Positions 45,252 through 55,292 of a DNA stretch of 64,000 nucleotides are shown here, piece after piece; the first letter of the stretch is position 1, and every line of letters begins with the position of its first letter. The position numbers and the translations under genes are program-made. Below the pieces are notes generated by a model. The model was not told where the DNA came from, did no database searches, and saw only the letters and a list, made by a program, of their open reading frames with translations. The DNA is taken from NCBI RefSeq assembly GCF_900105865.1, contig NZ_LT629804.1:620001-684000 (forward strand). The letters are read 5' to 3'. The stretch comes from Arcanobacterium phocae. GTDB lineage: Bacteria; Actinomycetota; Actinomycetes; Actinomycetales; Actinomycetaceae.

Positions 45252-47428
45252 TGAAACAGAACACTGCACGTACATGGCGATGGTGGGGGACCGCCGTCGT
45301 TATCATCCTGCTACTGATCGGGACACTACTGGCTCCAGCATGGCGTGGCAAAACTATTAGCCAAGCCGGAACCATAACAGGCATCCCCGGAAACAAAACA
45401 GTTTTCATCGGAGTTAGCGGCGTAACCTGGGCAGATATCTCTGCCGAAAAAACGCCAACCCTCTACGACTTCGTCGGGCGAGGCTCCTCAGCAAACCTAG
45501 TCGTTAAAACAATCGGCGTCACCACCTGCCCAAATGCCGGATGGTTGACGATTAGCCAAGGAGTGCGCGCAGCTGACCCCATCGAAAAAGGATGCGCGAA
45601 ACCCATCACCGCAGCAACAGACGGCGTTCTGCCAGCACGAGTAGACAAAGCGCGGATAGCTGGCGAAGCAACATCGCCGTTCACCCCACCCGAAACCACA
45701 TTCGGTGACGAACTAGCTAGTCGCGGAATGTCCGTTGGTACAATCGGCTCTGGAGCTGCGCTCGCGTTACGAACTTCTACAAATCTGCCCGCTGGTCAAC
45801 GCCATCATGCCAATATTACTTACACCAACGGAATCGCAACCCATCCGGCAGACGTATATCCAGCTGTTTCGCAAGCCGACCTCGTCGTCGTCGATCTAGG
45901 ACGAGTAACGAACACCAGTCACGCCATTGCGCGGGCCAAAGGCAAAGGAATCCTCGAAGACATGCGGGCCGCCTTTGTGCCTCCGGTTGCGCGGTCAGTC
46001 CATGCCACTGCACAAATCTCGGCACTTGACCGAGAACTTGGCGAACTATTAGACGTGATCGATCCGAACACCACAATCATGATCGGATCCATAGCAGATT
46101 CCGATTCGCGCACCGCACAACTGCAATTTATGAGTGCCGCGGGACCAGGCATTACCCCCGGAACCGTGTCCTACACCAACTCCACTAGGCATCGGGGCCT
46201 CGTCCAACTCACCGATATCCCACAAGCCCTATTGACTCTTCTAGGGCAACAGCCAATTGCAGATTTCGTAGGATCGCCAATCGCATTCCATGACGACGAC
46301 GCACAGGCAACCCCGGACATAGTCGCCGAGCTTCGGGACAACAATGCACGTGCTATTGCAGTGCGACCCGCCGTCGGACCGTTCTATCTTCTCATGAGTA
46401 TTTCCGCTGGTATCTTCCTTATCGGCTCTCTCGTGCGCTGGTGGCGTCTGTCTCGTGCTGGGAAAACTGCTATCTTGAGCAACACTCAACGAGCCATCGG
46501 GCTCACCATCGCACTCCTCCCGGCCGCATCTTTCCTAGCAAATCTTGTCTCGTGGTGGGACGCCCCGGCTCCTACTGTAGCCTTCCTCGGATGCGTTCTA
46601 GGCATAAGCATCGCAGGAGCAGCCTTGAGCCGCCGAACACCATGCGCAGCTGGATGCGTTGCTCTCATCAGCGCAACCACAATCGGGCTCGATGTTGTTT
46701 TCGGTTCTGTCCTGCACGCATCATCAGTACTTGGCGACCAACCGCAACAAGGTGGCCGCTTCTATGGCCTATCAAATGCGCCGTTTACCGTATTCGCTTT
46801 ATCAATGATCTATCTAGCTTTCGTAGCTGCACGCATCCTGCGTACTCGCTACGAACAGGTAGCTGTTCCAGCCGCGGTTATGGCCCTGGGAATCATTGCC
46901 GTCGTGATTGACGGTGCAGGTTCTCTTGGCGCAGACTTCGGTGGTGTTCCGGCACTCGTTGCAGCCTTCCTCGTACTCCTATTTTCGATGGGCGGGCGAG
47001 CCCTGACGCCGCGCACATTCGCCATTATCTTCGGGACTGCAACCCTCATAGGAATCGGCGCAGCCTTCGTAGACTGGCTCCGACCCCAAGAATCCTGGAC
47101 CCATCTGGGACGATTCTTCCAAAGTATTATCGACGGCGAAGCCATCAACGTGGTCTACCGTAAACTGATGTTTATGCTCGGCTCGGCCCCGTGGTTTGTG
47201 TGGCTCCTGCTTGCAATCATTGTGCTCGCAATGTGGATATGGCGAGACCAGATACGCGTACTTACCCTCAGCGCTCAAGACAGCGATATTCGCTGGGCGA
47301 TTCGGGCGATGGCGACGCTCGTCGTCGTCGGAGTGGCACTCAATGATTCAGGTCTAGTCATTTTGTTACTCGGGGTAGCATATGGCGCCCCGCTTATGAT
47401 GGCAACCGATACGCGTTACCACCCATGA
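45251..47428 (+). CDS. Multi-pass membrane protein with large extracellular N-terminal domain (paralogue 2)
   Basis: 725 residues with the same plan as the protein at 39632-41893. A membrane start (RWWGTAVVIILLLIGTLLAPAW) precedes an extracellular domain of about 310 residues (VFIGVSGVTWADIS, TCPNAGWLTIS, LVVVDLGRVTNTS) and about ten membrane segments with conserved DGAGSLGADFGGVPALVA and VALNDSGLVILLLGVAYG. The extracellular part looks like a degenerate alkaline-phosphatase-type domain; I see no complete metal-binding set. It is translationally coupled to the lipid kinase (TAATG), hinting at a role in envelope lipid or polymer metabolism, which is inference. Confidence 0.78.
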   Translation: MKQNTARTWRWWGTAVVIILLLIGTLLAPAWRGKTISQAGTITGIPGNKTVFIGVSGVTWADISAEKTPTLYDFVGRGSSANLVVKTIGVTTCPNAGWLTISQGVRAADPIEKGCAKPITAATDGVLPARVDKARIAGEATSPFTPPETTFGDELASRGMSVGTIGSGAALALRTSTNLPAGQRHHANITYTNGIATHPADVYPAVSQADLVVVDLGRVTNTSHAIARAKGKGILEDMRAAFVPPVARSVHATAQISALDRELGELLDVIDPNTTIMIGSIADSDSRTAQLQFMSAAGPGITPGTVSYTNSTRHRGLVQLTDIPQALLTLLGQQPIADFVGSPIAFHDDDAQATPDIVAELRDNNARAIAVRPAVGPFYLLMSISAGIFLIGSLVRWWRLSRAGKTAILSNTQRAIGLTIALLPAASFLANLVSWWDAPAPTVAFLGCVLGISIAGAALSRRTPCAAGCVALISATTIGLDVVFGSVLHASSVLGDQPQQGGRFYGLSNAPFTVFALSMIYLAFVAARILRTRYEQVAVPAAVMALGIIAVVIDGAGSLGADFGGVPALVAAFLVLLFSMGGRALTPRTFAIIFGTATLIGIGAAFVDWLRPQESWTHLGRFFQSIIDGEAINVVYRKLMFMLGSAPWFVWLLLAIIVLAMWIWRDQIRVLTLSAQDSDIRWAIRAMATLVVVGVALNDSGLVILLLGVAYGAPLMMATDTRYHP

Positions 47429-47455
47429 GCTAGGGCACCATAAGATGCTTGGGGT

Positions 47456-49939
47456 TTACTTGATAGTTAAGCGCTGCCGTAACATGATCGCTCCAGCGAA
47501 ACCGATCAATGCAAGCCCACCAATGACGAACGGTAATGTTCCAGTCCCGCCTGTTAATGGCAATTGGGGTGGGGTGATTTTCGTGTTAGGGATCGGGTCA
47601 AGCGCGATATTGAGTTGCTCAGGCGCCTCACCAATGGTAAAGGGATACGTTTTATCGCTCAGGTAGTAGCCAGCTGGAGCGGTTTTCTCGACAAGCGTGT
47701 ACTCGCCCAACGGCAGTTCACTAACCCTAAACTTTCCTGGCTCAGGATCAGTGTCCACGAATGAAGAATCGGTGGCTCCCGCAAGACATGGGGCTTCCAT
47801 ACAATCACTAACAAGCGCGATCTTTGTTGTCCGTCCGTTGGCGATATGGTTTAACATCCACTCGGAGTTACTCAAGGTAATAGTCCGATCTTCGTCATCA
47901 ACTTTGGACCAGCTAACTGAACCCGTGGACGGTTCTGGTTTCTTCTTCTCATTAGTAGCCACACAATCAACTGTGTCACCGGCGCGGATTCCGGCAACAC
48001 TTACTGACGTATCGGTTAGCCGTGTCACCGTAATAGTTTCGGGATCTGCTTTTGGCGTCACCGAGCATGAGATATCTTTTAACGAGTAGTCGGGCTTCTG
48101 TGCAGTATCTTCAGTAATAGTGACGCTGGCTGGTGCACTAATCGGGACGTCAAACATGACTGTTTCACTTGCCGATACTGATTTGTTGTTTTTTATGTCA
48201 GAATTCTTCGTAGTTATCGGCTTAGTGTAACTACCATCGGTCAGCGTAAACGTCCAACCATCGGCGTCAGCTTTGGACACTGCCGAGCTGTCAGGCGCTA
48301 TTACCTCTTTACGAATTTCTACTTTCGCTGGCGCTGGCTTCGGAGGATTATCGTAGGAATTAATCGCGGTAACTTGAACAGCAGGATAATCTTGACCGTT
48401 ATGAGAGTCTGGAATCGTGAATTGGGGAGCGGCAACGTCTTCACGTCCGATTCGCCATCGAACAGTTGGTTGAGAATTGTTAAGAATCGCAGAATCTAGA
48501 TTTTCATTTACTGTACACATCGAGTTTTTGCTGACATCTTTGATGTGTTTGTACTGGTTAGCCTTAACTTTAACTGTTCCACTATTGGTTGTTGATGAGG
48601 TGGTACATTGATACGTGAACTCAAATTCTTTATCTGCCAGTTTAGCGGAATCAATTCCTGTTACGCGTTTGCCGATAGTGAATCCACCGAGTAAGCCAGA
48701 TCCTTCACCAGAAGCGCCAGGAATGAAAACGTCACCTTCATATAGTTTTCCGTTAATATGCACTCGGTTAGTCACAATAGAATTCGGTTCAGGAGTTTTT
48801 GATACTTCTTTTAAAACAGTTTTTGCTTGAACAATGATGTCATATTTTGCTGATATTCCGTAAGGGAACGTGGCGGTTATCTTGTTATCTTCGCATGAGA
48901 GTGTGTACGCGGGATTTTGGTCATTGAAACTAGCTTCGCGGTAGTATGCATGAAAGTTGAAGTCAGCGAAATAATGTGATGTGGTATTAACTGGTTTACT
49001 CAGAAGTGCATTTTTCATTGCTGTTTGGGCTGCAGGTAACGATATTACTCCAGCCTCGCCCCATACCTGGTAAGCGTTATAAGGATTATGAAAATGAGTG
49101 TTTGACGGAAGGAAAACCACATGATCCATCCAAATCGCTTGACGGGCGTGTGTAGGATGGTTATCTGGAAGATTAACCAGAGTCTTGACGTATGTGGGAA
49201 GCGTGTTATTTTGCGGTATAGGCTCGCACATGAATTTCCAGCCGGCCGGAGCCGTATCTGTTACGGTAAACGGTTTTTCTTGTTGACCGGTTCCATTAAC
49301 ACCGATGGACCAGATGATGGATGAATCTTGTGGGCGATACTCGCCTTGTTTACCGTTATCGTGATGGAATCCGGGTGGACCATCAGGGGCAATATTTCCT
49401 TTAAGTTCCTCTTTTCCGCATCCACTAAATTCTAGGTTGAACTCACCGCCTGTTTTGACGCGGTCGTCATTACGATTCCACGTGATCGATAGACGAGCGG
49501 TACCAGCGATATTGGAATGGTTTGTGGCGTAATCTGTTGCCGTAATAAGAAACTTGTTTCCGCTCCATGTCCCAGTAGCAACATGATTTCCTTGTGAATC
49601 GCGAAGGATAACCGTATTTGTAGTTGCGGCCTGTAGCTCTGCGGGAAGGTCCGTATGGAGCGCATCGCCTTCTTTGACGGGATCGTTAAACTTCCACTCA
49701 AATTCAATATCTGCATAGCGTCCTTTCTCAGAATAAACACCATTCTGAGCACCACTACCTGGAAAGTCTTTCCACTTCAGACCGTTCCAAGAGCCGTGAC
49801 ACTGGGGATCGCTCTCTTCAGCTGCAGAAGAGGATGCTGGCAAGAAACTCAAAAGTAGTATAACTATCAAGCTAGTTGTTAAAAGAAAAGAGATGAAAAA
49901 ATCTTTATGCGTGGCAGACTTATAATTCTTTTGAGACAC
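47456..49939 (-). CDS. LPXTG-type (LPLTG) cell-wall-anchored adhesin/pilin-like surface protein
   Basis: 827-residue sortase substrate. A signal peptide (about residues 13-41, FISFLLTTSLIVILLLSFLP) leads to a large N-terminal domain with Ig-like adhesin folds (about 45-380), then repeated modules in which VEIRKEVIAPDSSAV and SVSWSKVDDEDRTITL start Cna-B/SpaA-like beta sandwiches. The last of these ends in LPLGEYTLVEKTAPAGYYL, a hallmark of isopeptide-forming pilin domains. The anchor is LPLTGG (about 793), a hydrophobic helix and RQRLTIK. A GTG start at 49939 follows AAGGAGAT. No sortase gene is adjacent, so it probably uses a housekeeping sortase. Host attachment is the likely role. Confidence 0.88.
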   Translation of the reverse strand: MSQKNYKSATHKDFFISFLLTTSLIVILLLSFLPASSSAAEESDPQCHGSWNGLKWKDFPGSGAQNGVYSEKGRYADIEFEWKFNDPVKEGDALHTDLPAELQAATTNTVILRDSQGNHVATGTWSGNKFLITATDYATNHSNIAGTARLSITWNRNDDRVKTGGEFNLEFSGCGKEELKGNIAPDGPPGFHHDNGKQGEYRPQDSSIIWSIGVNGTGQQEKPFTVTDTAPAGWKFMCEPIPQNNTLPTYVKTLVNLPDNHPTHARQAIWMDHVVFLPSNTHFHNPYNAYQVWGEAGVISLPAAQTAMKNALLSKPVNTTSHYFADFNFHAYYREASFNDQNPAYTLSCEDNKITATFPYGISAKYDIIVQAKTVLKEVSKTPEPNSIVTNRVHINGKLYEGDVFIPGASGEGSGLLGGFTIGKRVTGIDSAKLADKEFEFTYQCTTSSTTNSGTVKVKANQYKHIKDVSKNSMCTVNENLDSAILNNSQPTVRWRIGREDVAAPQFTIPDSHNGQDYPAVQVTAINSYDNPPKPAPAKVEIRKEVIAPDSSAVSKADADGWTFTLTDGSYTKPITTKNSDIKNNKSVSASETVMFDVPISAPASVTITEDTAQKPDYSLKDISCSVTPKADPETITVTRLTDTSVSVAGIRAGDTVDCVATNEKKKPEPSTGSVSWSKVDDEDRTITLSNSEWMLNHIANGRTTKIALVSDCMEAPCLAGATDSSFVDTDPEPGKFRVSELPLGEYTLVEKTAPAGYYLSDKTYPFTIGEAPEQLNIALDPIPNTKITPPQLPLTGGTGTLPFVIGGLALIGFAGAIMLRQRLTIK

Positions 49940-50178
49940 CCAATCTCCTTATAAAGTAATGATGGTGCAGATTGATCCACTGGAAAGCACTGATCGTCAA
50001 TCGGTGCTATTGAAAAGTTATTAAGTAAGCTAAGTAGACTTAAAAATGATGTACCGCTAAACCCATTTTCAGTCTAACGTTTGTCCTTAAATATAATGTG
50101 ATCTACGCGAGGAGCGAATCTGCCATGTCGACAAAATGCCACTATCTGTCAGTTATTTGCTTATGGTTCATCACTCAT

Positions 50179-51120
50179 CTACAGAAGATCAGAACTGTCA
50201 ATAAGAGAATTTTGTTGGACCTTAAGCCCTAACTGGAAGCGGGTATTGATATTTAACGACGACATTAGCGCACCAATACGTCGCGCTACAGTGCGAGAAC
50301 TGATGTTCAAACGCCGAGCAATTGCCTCATCGGTAAGTCCCAAGGTCATCAGGTTGATAATATCCTTCACATTTTCTGGAAGCTCGCCATCTGATAGATT
50401 CTGGTTCAAACCAAAAGGGATGCTCCGGTCCCAGACATGGTCAAAGCCCTTATGCATGATGGCAATCAAGCTAGGATCGTTCGATACCAGTGCGATAGGA
50501 ATGTCAACATCGTTCTTCCACATAATCAGCACCTCACGATCGTCAGAAATGACCATGCGGAAGGGTAATTTGGCTGCAATGCTAACGTGCTCGCCCATCT
50601 GCACACAAGACAAAACAGAATCAGTGAATTCAGAGTTCTCGAATGATTCCGACTCGTAAATCGCTTCGACGAAAATATTGCGATCAAAAAGTGACGAATA
50701 GCCAGGAAAAATAAGCTCGTTTCCTAGGTGAGGTTCACTATCCCAATAGCGGATCCGCTCACACGCTTCCGTAAAAATTCGCTCATACCAAACACCGATT
50801 TCATACACGCTCACGCTCGTATGGTAATAATTGTCTTGGGTGCGAGTCTCCATTGCCTCAAACGCCACCAATGAATCTTTAAGCGCTTTAACCTCATCGT
50901 ATTTGACGTGAAGAGCATTCTCAATCACCTTAGATGCCGAAATCGGTTTAGGCCCATCAGTATCAGGCAAGATTAATCCAAGGTTTTCAAGCTCGTGTTC
51001 AACTGAATCTTCAAGTTCATGATCATCTTGCAGTAAGAGTTTCAAATATGCCTCTTCTGCCGCTGGTGATACTCCGAGCGGTTTAAGAAGACGGTTTCCA
51101 TCCGAACCAAAATTTCTCAT
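50179..51120 (-). CDS. LuxR-type HTH transcriptional regulator
   Basis: 313-residue cytoplasmic regulator. The last about 65 residues form a LuxR/GerE helix-turn-helix: LMTLGLTDEAIARRLNISSRTVARRIGALM. The preceding about 240 residues begin like a TrmB or winged-helix module (SPAAEEAYLKLLLQD) and include a sensor-like region (EVLIMWKNDVDIPIALVSNDPSLIAIM), an arrangement seen in many actinobacterial orphan regulators. Start 51120 (MRNFGSDGN) has GGAGG 5 nt upstream; an in-frame ATG six codons earlier is inferior. It sits upstream of the adhesin gene on the same strand with a gap of about 240 bp and may control it, by position only. Confidence 0.82.
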   Translation of the reverse strand: MRNFGSDGNRLLKPLGVSPAAEEAYLKLLLQDDHELEDSVEHELENLGLILPDTDGPKPISASKVIENALHVKYDEVKALKDSLVAFEAMETRTQDNYYHTSVSVYEIGVWYERIFTEACERIRYWDSEPHLGNELIFPGYSSLFDRNIFVEAIYESESFENSEFTDSVLSCVQMGEHVSIAAKLPFRMVISDDREVLIMWKNDVDIPIALVSNDPSLIAIMHKGFDHVWDRSIPFGLNQNLSDGELPENVKDIINLMTLGLTDEAIARRLNISSRTVARRIGALMSSLNINTRFQLGLKVQQNSLIDSSDLL

Positions 51121-51254
51121 AGCATCCTCCAAGAACAACGAAACGTGATCAAATGTAACACGATGTAAATATTTTAGTGTAAGCCCGTTGGCTTGGAAAA
51201 GGATGGCAGATAGTCATTATGACATGACAGAAAAATGACAGGCTTTAGTGCGTC

Positions 51255-52037
51255 CTATTTTTTATATGCGTTAAACGGTTGACCAGGTACCGACGGAGCT
51301 ATTGCGGTAGTGGTGACTTTATGACGACGCATTGTGCGAACCGCCAACGCTTTGATGACACCACGTAACTGAGCTGCACGATGAAGCTGTCCAGCCAAAT
51401 CATTCGTTGATACACGATGCCGTAAATCGCATGGAACTTCTTGGACAGTAAAACCTGCAACAAGAAGATCGACTGTCATTCCAACTTCCACACCCCAGCC
51501 AGAAGCAAGCGGAGTGACTGCATCAAAAGCAGCCCGAGTCAAACAGCGTTGCCCAGACAACGGTTGTTGAGGAGACCAGCCAGTAAGACGCTCGATGCCT
51601 TTGCGGCCCGTCGTCGTCACAACACCATGCCCGCCCGCACCAGACTGTGGCGGAAGATAAGCTATCGCACAATCAACCCCGCCAGCAAAAATAGTTGACA
51701 CCAGCGGAGCGCACTCGACCGCCGACTCAGCCAAATCTGCATCAAGGAACAATAGCGCACGCGGCGGCTGCCCGTTAATATCACGCATAGCAACAACAGC
51801 AGCGCCAGTTTCCATCGCAGCTGCCTTGCCACGATTAACAGTATGGCGAGCTACTGAAGCTCCAGCATCTCGCGCCACACCTTGGGTATCATCAGTTGAT
51901 CCATCGTCGATAACAACAATAAGATCAACATGAGGAATCGAACGAGCCGCTTGAATAGTGGCTCCAATCCGATCTTCCTCATTCATGGCTGGAATAATAA
52001 CTGCTACACGTTGTTCTTCATTCACAATACGTAACAT
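51255..52037 (-). CDS. Family 2 glycosyltransferase
   Basis: 260-residue GT-A glycosyltransferase resembling glucosyl-3-phosphoglycerate synthase and dolichyl-phosphate-type enzymes. The nucleotide-sugar site is VAVIIPAMNEEDRIGATI and LIVVIDDGSTDDT, the metal-binding DxD is LFLDADLAESA, and a later GWGVEVGMTVDLLV supplies the acceptor-side motif. No membrane helix is evident. The donor and acceptor are unknown. The exact start is uncertain: ATG 52037 has no strong ribosome binding site, and a GTG a few codons in is possible. Confidence 0.83.
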   Translation of the reverse strand: MLRIVNEEQRVAVIIPAMNEEDRIGATIQAARSIPHVDLIVVIDDGSTDDTQGVARDAGASVARHTVNRGKAAAMETGAAVVAMRDINGQPPRALLFLDADLAESAVECAPLVSTIFAGGVDCAIAYLPPQSGAGGHGVVTTTGRKGIERLTGWSPQQPLSGQRCLTRAAFDAVTPLASGWGVEVGMTVDLLVAGFTVQEVPCDLRHRVSTNDLAGQLHRAAQLRGVIKALAVRTMRRHKVTTTAIAPSVPGQPFNAYKK

Positions 52038-52112
52038 TACTCTAAAAGGTCAGTAAGTTTATTCCGAATGTTCAGATTCATTACCGTGAGCACACTCGAA
52101 AAGATCACATAA

Positions 52113-52142
52113 AAAGGTGGCCCGGTTACCCGAGCCACCTTT
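52113..52142 (-). terminator. Rho-independent terminator of the DUF5926 gene
   Basis: AAAGGTGGC pairs with GCCACCTTT (inner pairs CCGG/CCGA extend it), followed on the minus strand by TTTTTATG, 11 bp after the stop. Confidence 0.85.
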
Positions 52143-52153
52143 ACATCAAAAGA

Positions 52154-53011
52154 CTATCGCAACGTCACCTGGCGAGAAATAATACCCGCACGTGCGCGCC
52201 GCTCCTCAGCCGTCAACGGCTCTGAAACAGCCAATGCCTCCTCGAACCGCTCCACGAACGCAGACATCGACGTCGTCAACTCATCAGCTTCCGAACCAGC
52301 ATCAAGCTCAAAAACAGGAATCAGCAAACCCAACGCGCGGAACGCCCCAACAAAACGAGCACCCTCAAAACCAAGCTCACGTACTTGATGCAACCGAGCA
52401 AGCGCATCTAGCACTGGTCCTTCTGCCTCTGGACGTATCCAGCGCACAAACTCGCGCTGCATCCGGCACCAGAAAGCACCCGCAACTTCAGGAACCTCAG
52501 CAGTAGGAAGAATCTGCTCACGAGTCTGCTCAAGAGCCGACTTGATCTCCGGATTCTCCAACTCGGCAGGATCGATCCAGAACGCATAATCCTCATGCAA
52601 AACCATCTCAGAATCAACGCTCAGATCAAGAATGTCCTGCAACCGTGGACCCGGAACCGGCTGATCAGCCTGACGCAACGTCTCGCCCGGCTTGAGCTCC
52701 AAACCCTTGAGAATACGATCCGCAATATCAAGCGAAACATCACCAGAATTCATAACCGTCTGCGCAGCAACCAACAACATGCCGTCCTTGCGACGCATCG
52801 CAGCAGCCATATCCGGTAGCAATGTCACCAACAGCAAATCCTCGCCACCATGCTCAGCTACCGTACGAACCGGCAACGTTGCTGCCGGCAAAATCTCGCG
52901 CATCGCAACGAGCTGTGGTTCAAACGGCAAACCCTCAAACGGGCGATCCACAAACTGAATCCGAACCTTCTTAGGCTTCTTGTCTTTATTACGGCGGCTT
53001 GCCTTGCCCAT
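52154..53011 (-). CDS. DUF5926 family protein
   Basis: 285-residue actinobacterial protein of unknown function. It opens MGKASRRNKDKKPKKVR, a basic tail, followed by VDRPFEGLPFEPQLVAMREILPAATLPV and the PDMAAAMRRKDGMLLVAAQ segment that I associate with DUF5926. No membrane segment and no catalytic motif are recognised. Start 53011 has AGGAGA 7 nt upstream; the open frame runs 16 codons further without support. Monocistronic, with a clear terminator. Confidence 0.8.
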   Translation of the reverse strand: MGKASRRNKDKKPKKVRIQFVDRPFEGLPFEPQLVAMREILPAATLPVRTVAEHGGEDLLLVTLLPDMAAAMRRKDGMLLVAAQTVMNSGDVSLDIADRILKGLELKPGETLRQADQPVPGPRLQDILDLSVDSEMVLHEDYAFWIDPAELENPEIKSALEQTREQILPTAEVPEVAGAFWCRMQREFVRWIRPEAEGPVLDALARLHQVRELGFEGARFVGAFRALGLLIPVFELDAGSEADELTTSMSAFVERFEEALAVSEPLTAEERRARAGIISRQVTLR

Positions 53012-53101
53012 CGGCCTATCTCCTTTGAGTAACAGGTTACGCCGCCTCGCGCGGCACACAATACGTATATAAGAGTAAACGCTTACGTGGCACGGTGCGA
53101 A

Positions 53102-54100
53102 TCAACGCTGAAGTTGGCTGACCGCCCACCGAATCGAATCGCGCGTATAGCGACTACGAGCCGGAAGCTCCGACAGCGATAAATCGTGACGACCCCCGAT
53201 AACCTCCAAGGTGTCCACATTCTTGCCCAGTGTTGGCGCCAGCCGCTTCATATCCTCGACGTTTAACACCACATCAGTATGAGCCAGCTCCCACTCAGAC
53301 GGATGGAACTGATCGCCGGAAGCATCCGAATGAGCTACCAACACTGGCTCTTGGATATTCAGCCCCTCTGCAACCATCGCATGACCGCGGCGAGCAGCCG
53401 TGAAGAACGCAGCAAAAACCGGGACAGACGTCAGCGGCTTATGTGCCGGCTTAAAGTAGAAATCCCCGCCGTAATCAACATGTAAACTGCGAGCATACGC
53501 TGGCTCAAGCCGAGCAATCGGCGTCAACGGTGCAACCTTCGCCAACTTTGCTACCGCAGACGTCAACACAGTTCGCTGCCAAGCAGGGCCATTATGCTCA
53601 AGCCACGGCGAATTCAAAACCACCGCCGAAACCTCTCCCGGATGGCGATCAGCAAACAATGCTGCCTGCAAACCACCCGTAGAATGTCCAATCAACACAA
53701 TCTGCCGAGCACCATGCGCCCGCAGATGCGCCAACGCCGCAAAAATCTCTTCCTCGCGAATCAACATGTCGCGCAGATCGTCGCGCCGATTCGGCACCCG
53801 CAACGCCCGGCCCGAGCGCCGAAAATCTAGACCATACAAGGCGATTCCGGCCTCACGCCACGCTTGTGCCTGCTCGACATGATAGAACGAGTCCACAAAA
53901 CCGGGCAACCACAAAGCTGCCACACCGCAATCCGCCACATGAGCATCGGCGTCGGCCTCGCTCACCAGCACCGCAACATCCGGGCGTCCCGGCGGAGTAC
54001 CGGCGTCGACGTCGTTCAAAAACGCTGTGCGCGCAACCCAATTCGGCCCCAAATAATCTGGAACCCGCGGACCAAATGTTGGAATAAGGCCGGAAAACAT
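53102..54100 (-). CDS. Alpha/beta hydrolase (serine aminopeptidase S33/lysophospholipase type)
   Basis: 332-residue hydrolase. The nucleophile elbow is VLIGHSTGGLQAAL (Ser at about residue 139), the oxyanion strand AALWLPGFVDSFYH precedes it, a likely acid is in VAHSDASGDQFHP (about 253), and the His is in VIGGRHDLSLSELP (about 309). It resembles monoacylglycerol-lipase-like enzymes. No signal peptide. The start lies 1 bp after the upp stop on the same strand, so it is cotranscribed with upp; the functional link is unclear. Confidence 0.86.
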   Translation of the reverse strand: MFSGLIPTFGPRVPDYLGPNWVARTAFLNDVDAGTPPGRPDVAVLVSEADADAHVADCGVAALWLPGFVDSFYHVEQAQAWREAGIALYGLDFRRSGRALRVPNRRDDLRDMLIREEEIFAALAHLRAHGARQIVLIGHSTGGLQAALFADRHPGEVSAVVLNSPWLEHNGPAWQRTVLTSAVAKLAKVAPLTPIARLEPAYARSLHVDYGGDFYFKPAHKPLTSVPVFAAFFTAARRGHAMVAEGLNIQEPVLVAHSDASGDQFHPSEWELAHTDVVLNVEDMKRLAPTLGKNVDTLEVIGGRHDLSLSELPARSRYTRDSIRWAVSQLQR

Positions 54101-54101
54101 G

Positions 54102-54740
54102 TCAGTCTACGATTCCGTACAGACGATCGCCAGCATCGCCCAAACCAGGAACAATGAAGCCCTTCTCGTTGAGCTTCTCGTCAACCGCGGCCACCAAAAT
54201 ACGTACATTGCCACGATCGCCGATATGTTCCTCAAGAGCCTTCAAACCCTCCGGGGCTGCCAAAATACAAATAGCAGTCACATCGCGTGCCCCGCGCTCA
54301 AGCAGGTAATCAATCGACGCAATAAGAGTGTGTCCGGTAGCCAACATCGGATCCAGCACGAAACACTGACGATCGTGCAAATCATCTGGAAGACGGTTCG
54401 CGTATGTGATCGCCTCGAGCGTCTTCTCATCGCGCTTCATGCCCAAGAAACCAACCTCGGCAGCTGGAATCACACGAACCATGCCCTCAAGCATGCCCAA
54501 ACCAGCGCGCAAAATCGGCACCACAACCGGGCGCGGGTGCGCCATCGTGGTGCCCACCATGTGAGCGACAGGGGTGTCGATTTCCTTCGGCTCAGTAAGG
54601 ACTTCACGGGTTGCCTCATAAGAGAGCAACATGATGATTTCCTCAACCAACTGGCGGAAAACAGGAGACGGAGTGCGCTTGTCACGCAACGTGGTGAGCT
54701 TATGTGCCACAAGTGGGTGGCTGATAACTTGAAGTTCCAT
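54102..54740 (-). CDS. upp: Uracil phosphoribosyltransferase
   Basis: 212-residue salvage enzyme that makes UMP from uracil and PRPP. The N-terminus [25 protein letters not shown] and the PRPP-binding loop [20 protein letters not shown] are intact, as are [15 protein letters not shown] and the uracil-binding [13 protein letters not shown] near the C-terminus. Length is normal. It diverges from tadA with 50 bp between starts. The exact ATG at 54740 begins at the conserved residues. Confidence 0.96.
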   Translation of the reverse strand: MELQVISHPLVAHKLTTLRDKRTPSPVFRQLVEEIIMLLSYEATREVLTEPKEIDTPVAHMVGTTMAHPRPVVVPILRAGLGMLEGMVRVIPAAEVGFLGMKRDEKTLEAITYANRLPDDLHDRQCFVLDPMLATGHTLIASIDYLLERGARDVTAICILAAPEGLKALEEHIGDRGNVRILVAAVDEKLNEKGFIVPGLGDAGDRLYGIVD

Positions 54741-54790
54741 ACCTCTAATCTACCGGTTTTCTGGTGCCGAACGTGCATAAAATAGGAGAC

Positions 54791-55279
54791 ATGTTTGAAT
54801 CTGAGATGGGTGCCATGCGTCACGCTATGGAATTAGCGCGCCGTGCCGGGGATGCTGGGGACGTGCCAGTTGGGGCAATGGTTTTTTCCGACGACGGCGG
54901 GCACGGGCTAGGCCCGCTTATCGGGTACGGCTGGAACACCCGGGAAGCGGACGGCGACCCGTGTGGTCATGCTGAAATTAATGCGTTGCGGGCGGCTGCG
55001 CGTCAGTTGGGGAACTGGAATTTAAGCGGTTGCACGTTGGTGGTGACGCTGGAGCCGTGCACGATGTGTGCTGGCGCAATCGTTAATTCTCGTTTATCGC
55101 GGGTAGTGTTCGGTGCGTGGGATGAGAAAGCTGGGGCAGCCGGTTCGGTACGGGATGTTCTACGCGACGCTCGACTCAACCATACTGTTGAAGTCGTCGG
55201 CGGGATCTGCGAAGAAGAAAACGTTGAGCTACTGCGGCAGTGGTTTCAGCATTTGCGCGGTAGCTACTTGTCAAGCTAA
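54791..55279 (+). CDS. tadA: tRNA-specific adenosine deaminase TadA
   Basis: 162-residue zinc deaminase that converts A34 to inosine in tRNA-Arg(ACG), whose gene is in this window. The zinc/proton-shuttle motif is CGHAEINAL (His and Glu at about residues 61-63) and the two zinc cysteines are in LEPCTMCAGAIV. Start is uncertain: ATG 54791 has AGGAG very close (2 nt), and ATG 54806 (MGAMRHAMELAR) is nearer the usual N-terminus. It is followed by tRNA-Ser(CGA), the attachment site of the downstream element. Confidence 0.93.
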   Translation: MFESEMGAMRHAMELARRAGDAGDVPVGAMVFSDDGGHGLGPLIGYGWNTREADGDPCGHAEINALRAAARQLGNWNLSGCTLVVTLEPCTMCAGAIVNSRLSRVVFGAWDEKAGAAGSVRDVLRDARLNHTVEVVGGICEEENVELLRQWFQHLRGSYLSS

Positions 55280-55292
55280 TATTAACAGTCGA

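Noticed and set aside
54099..54785. 228-codon open frame antisense to upp
   Set aside because: It mirrors the well-conserved uracil phosphoribosyltransferase and has no independent support.
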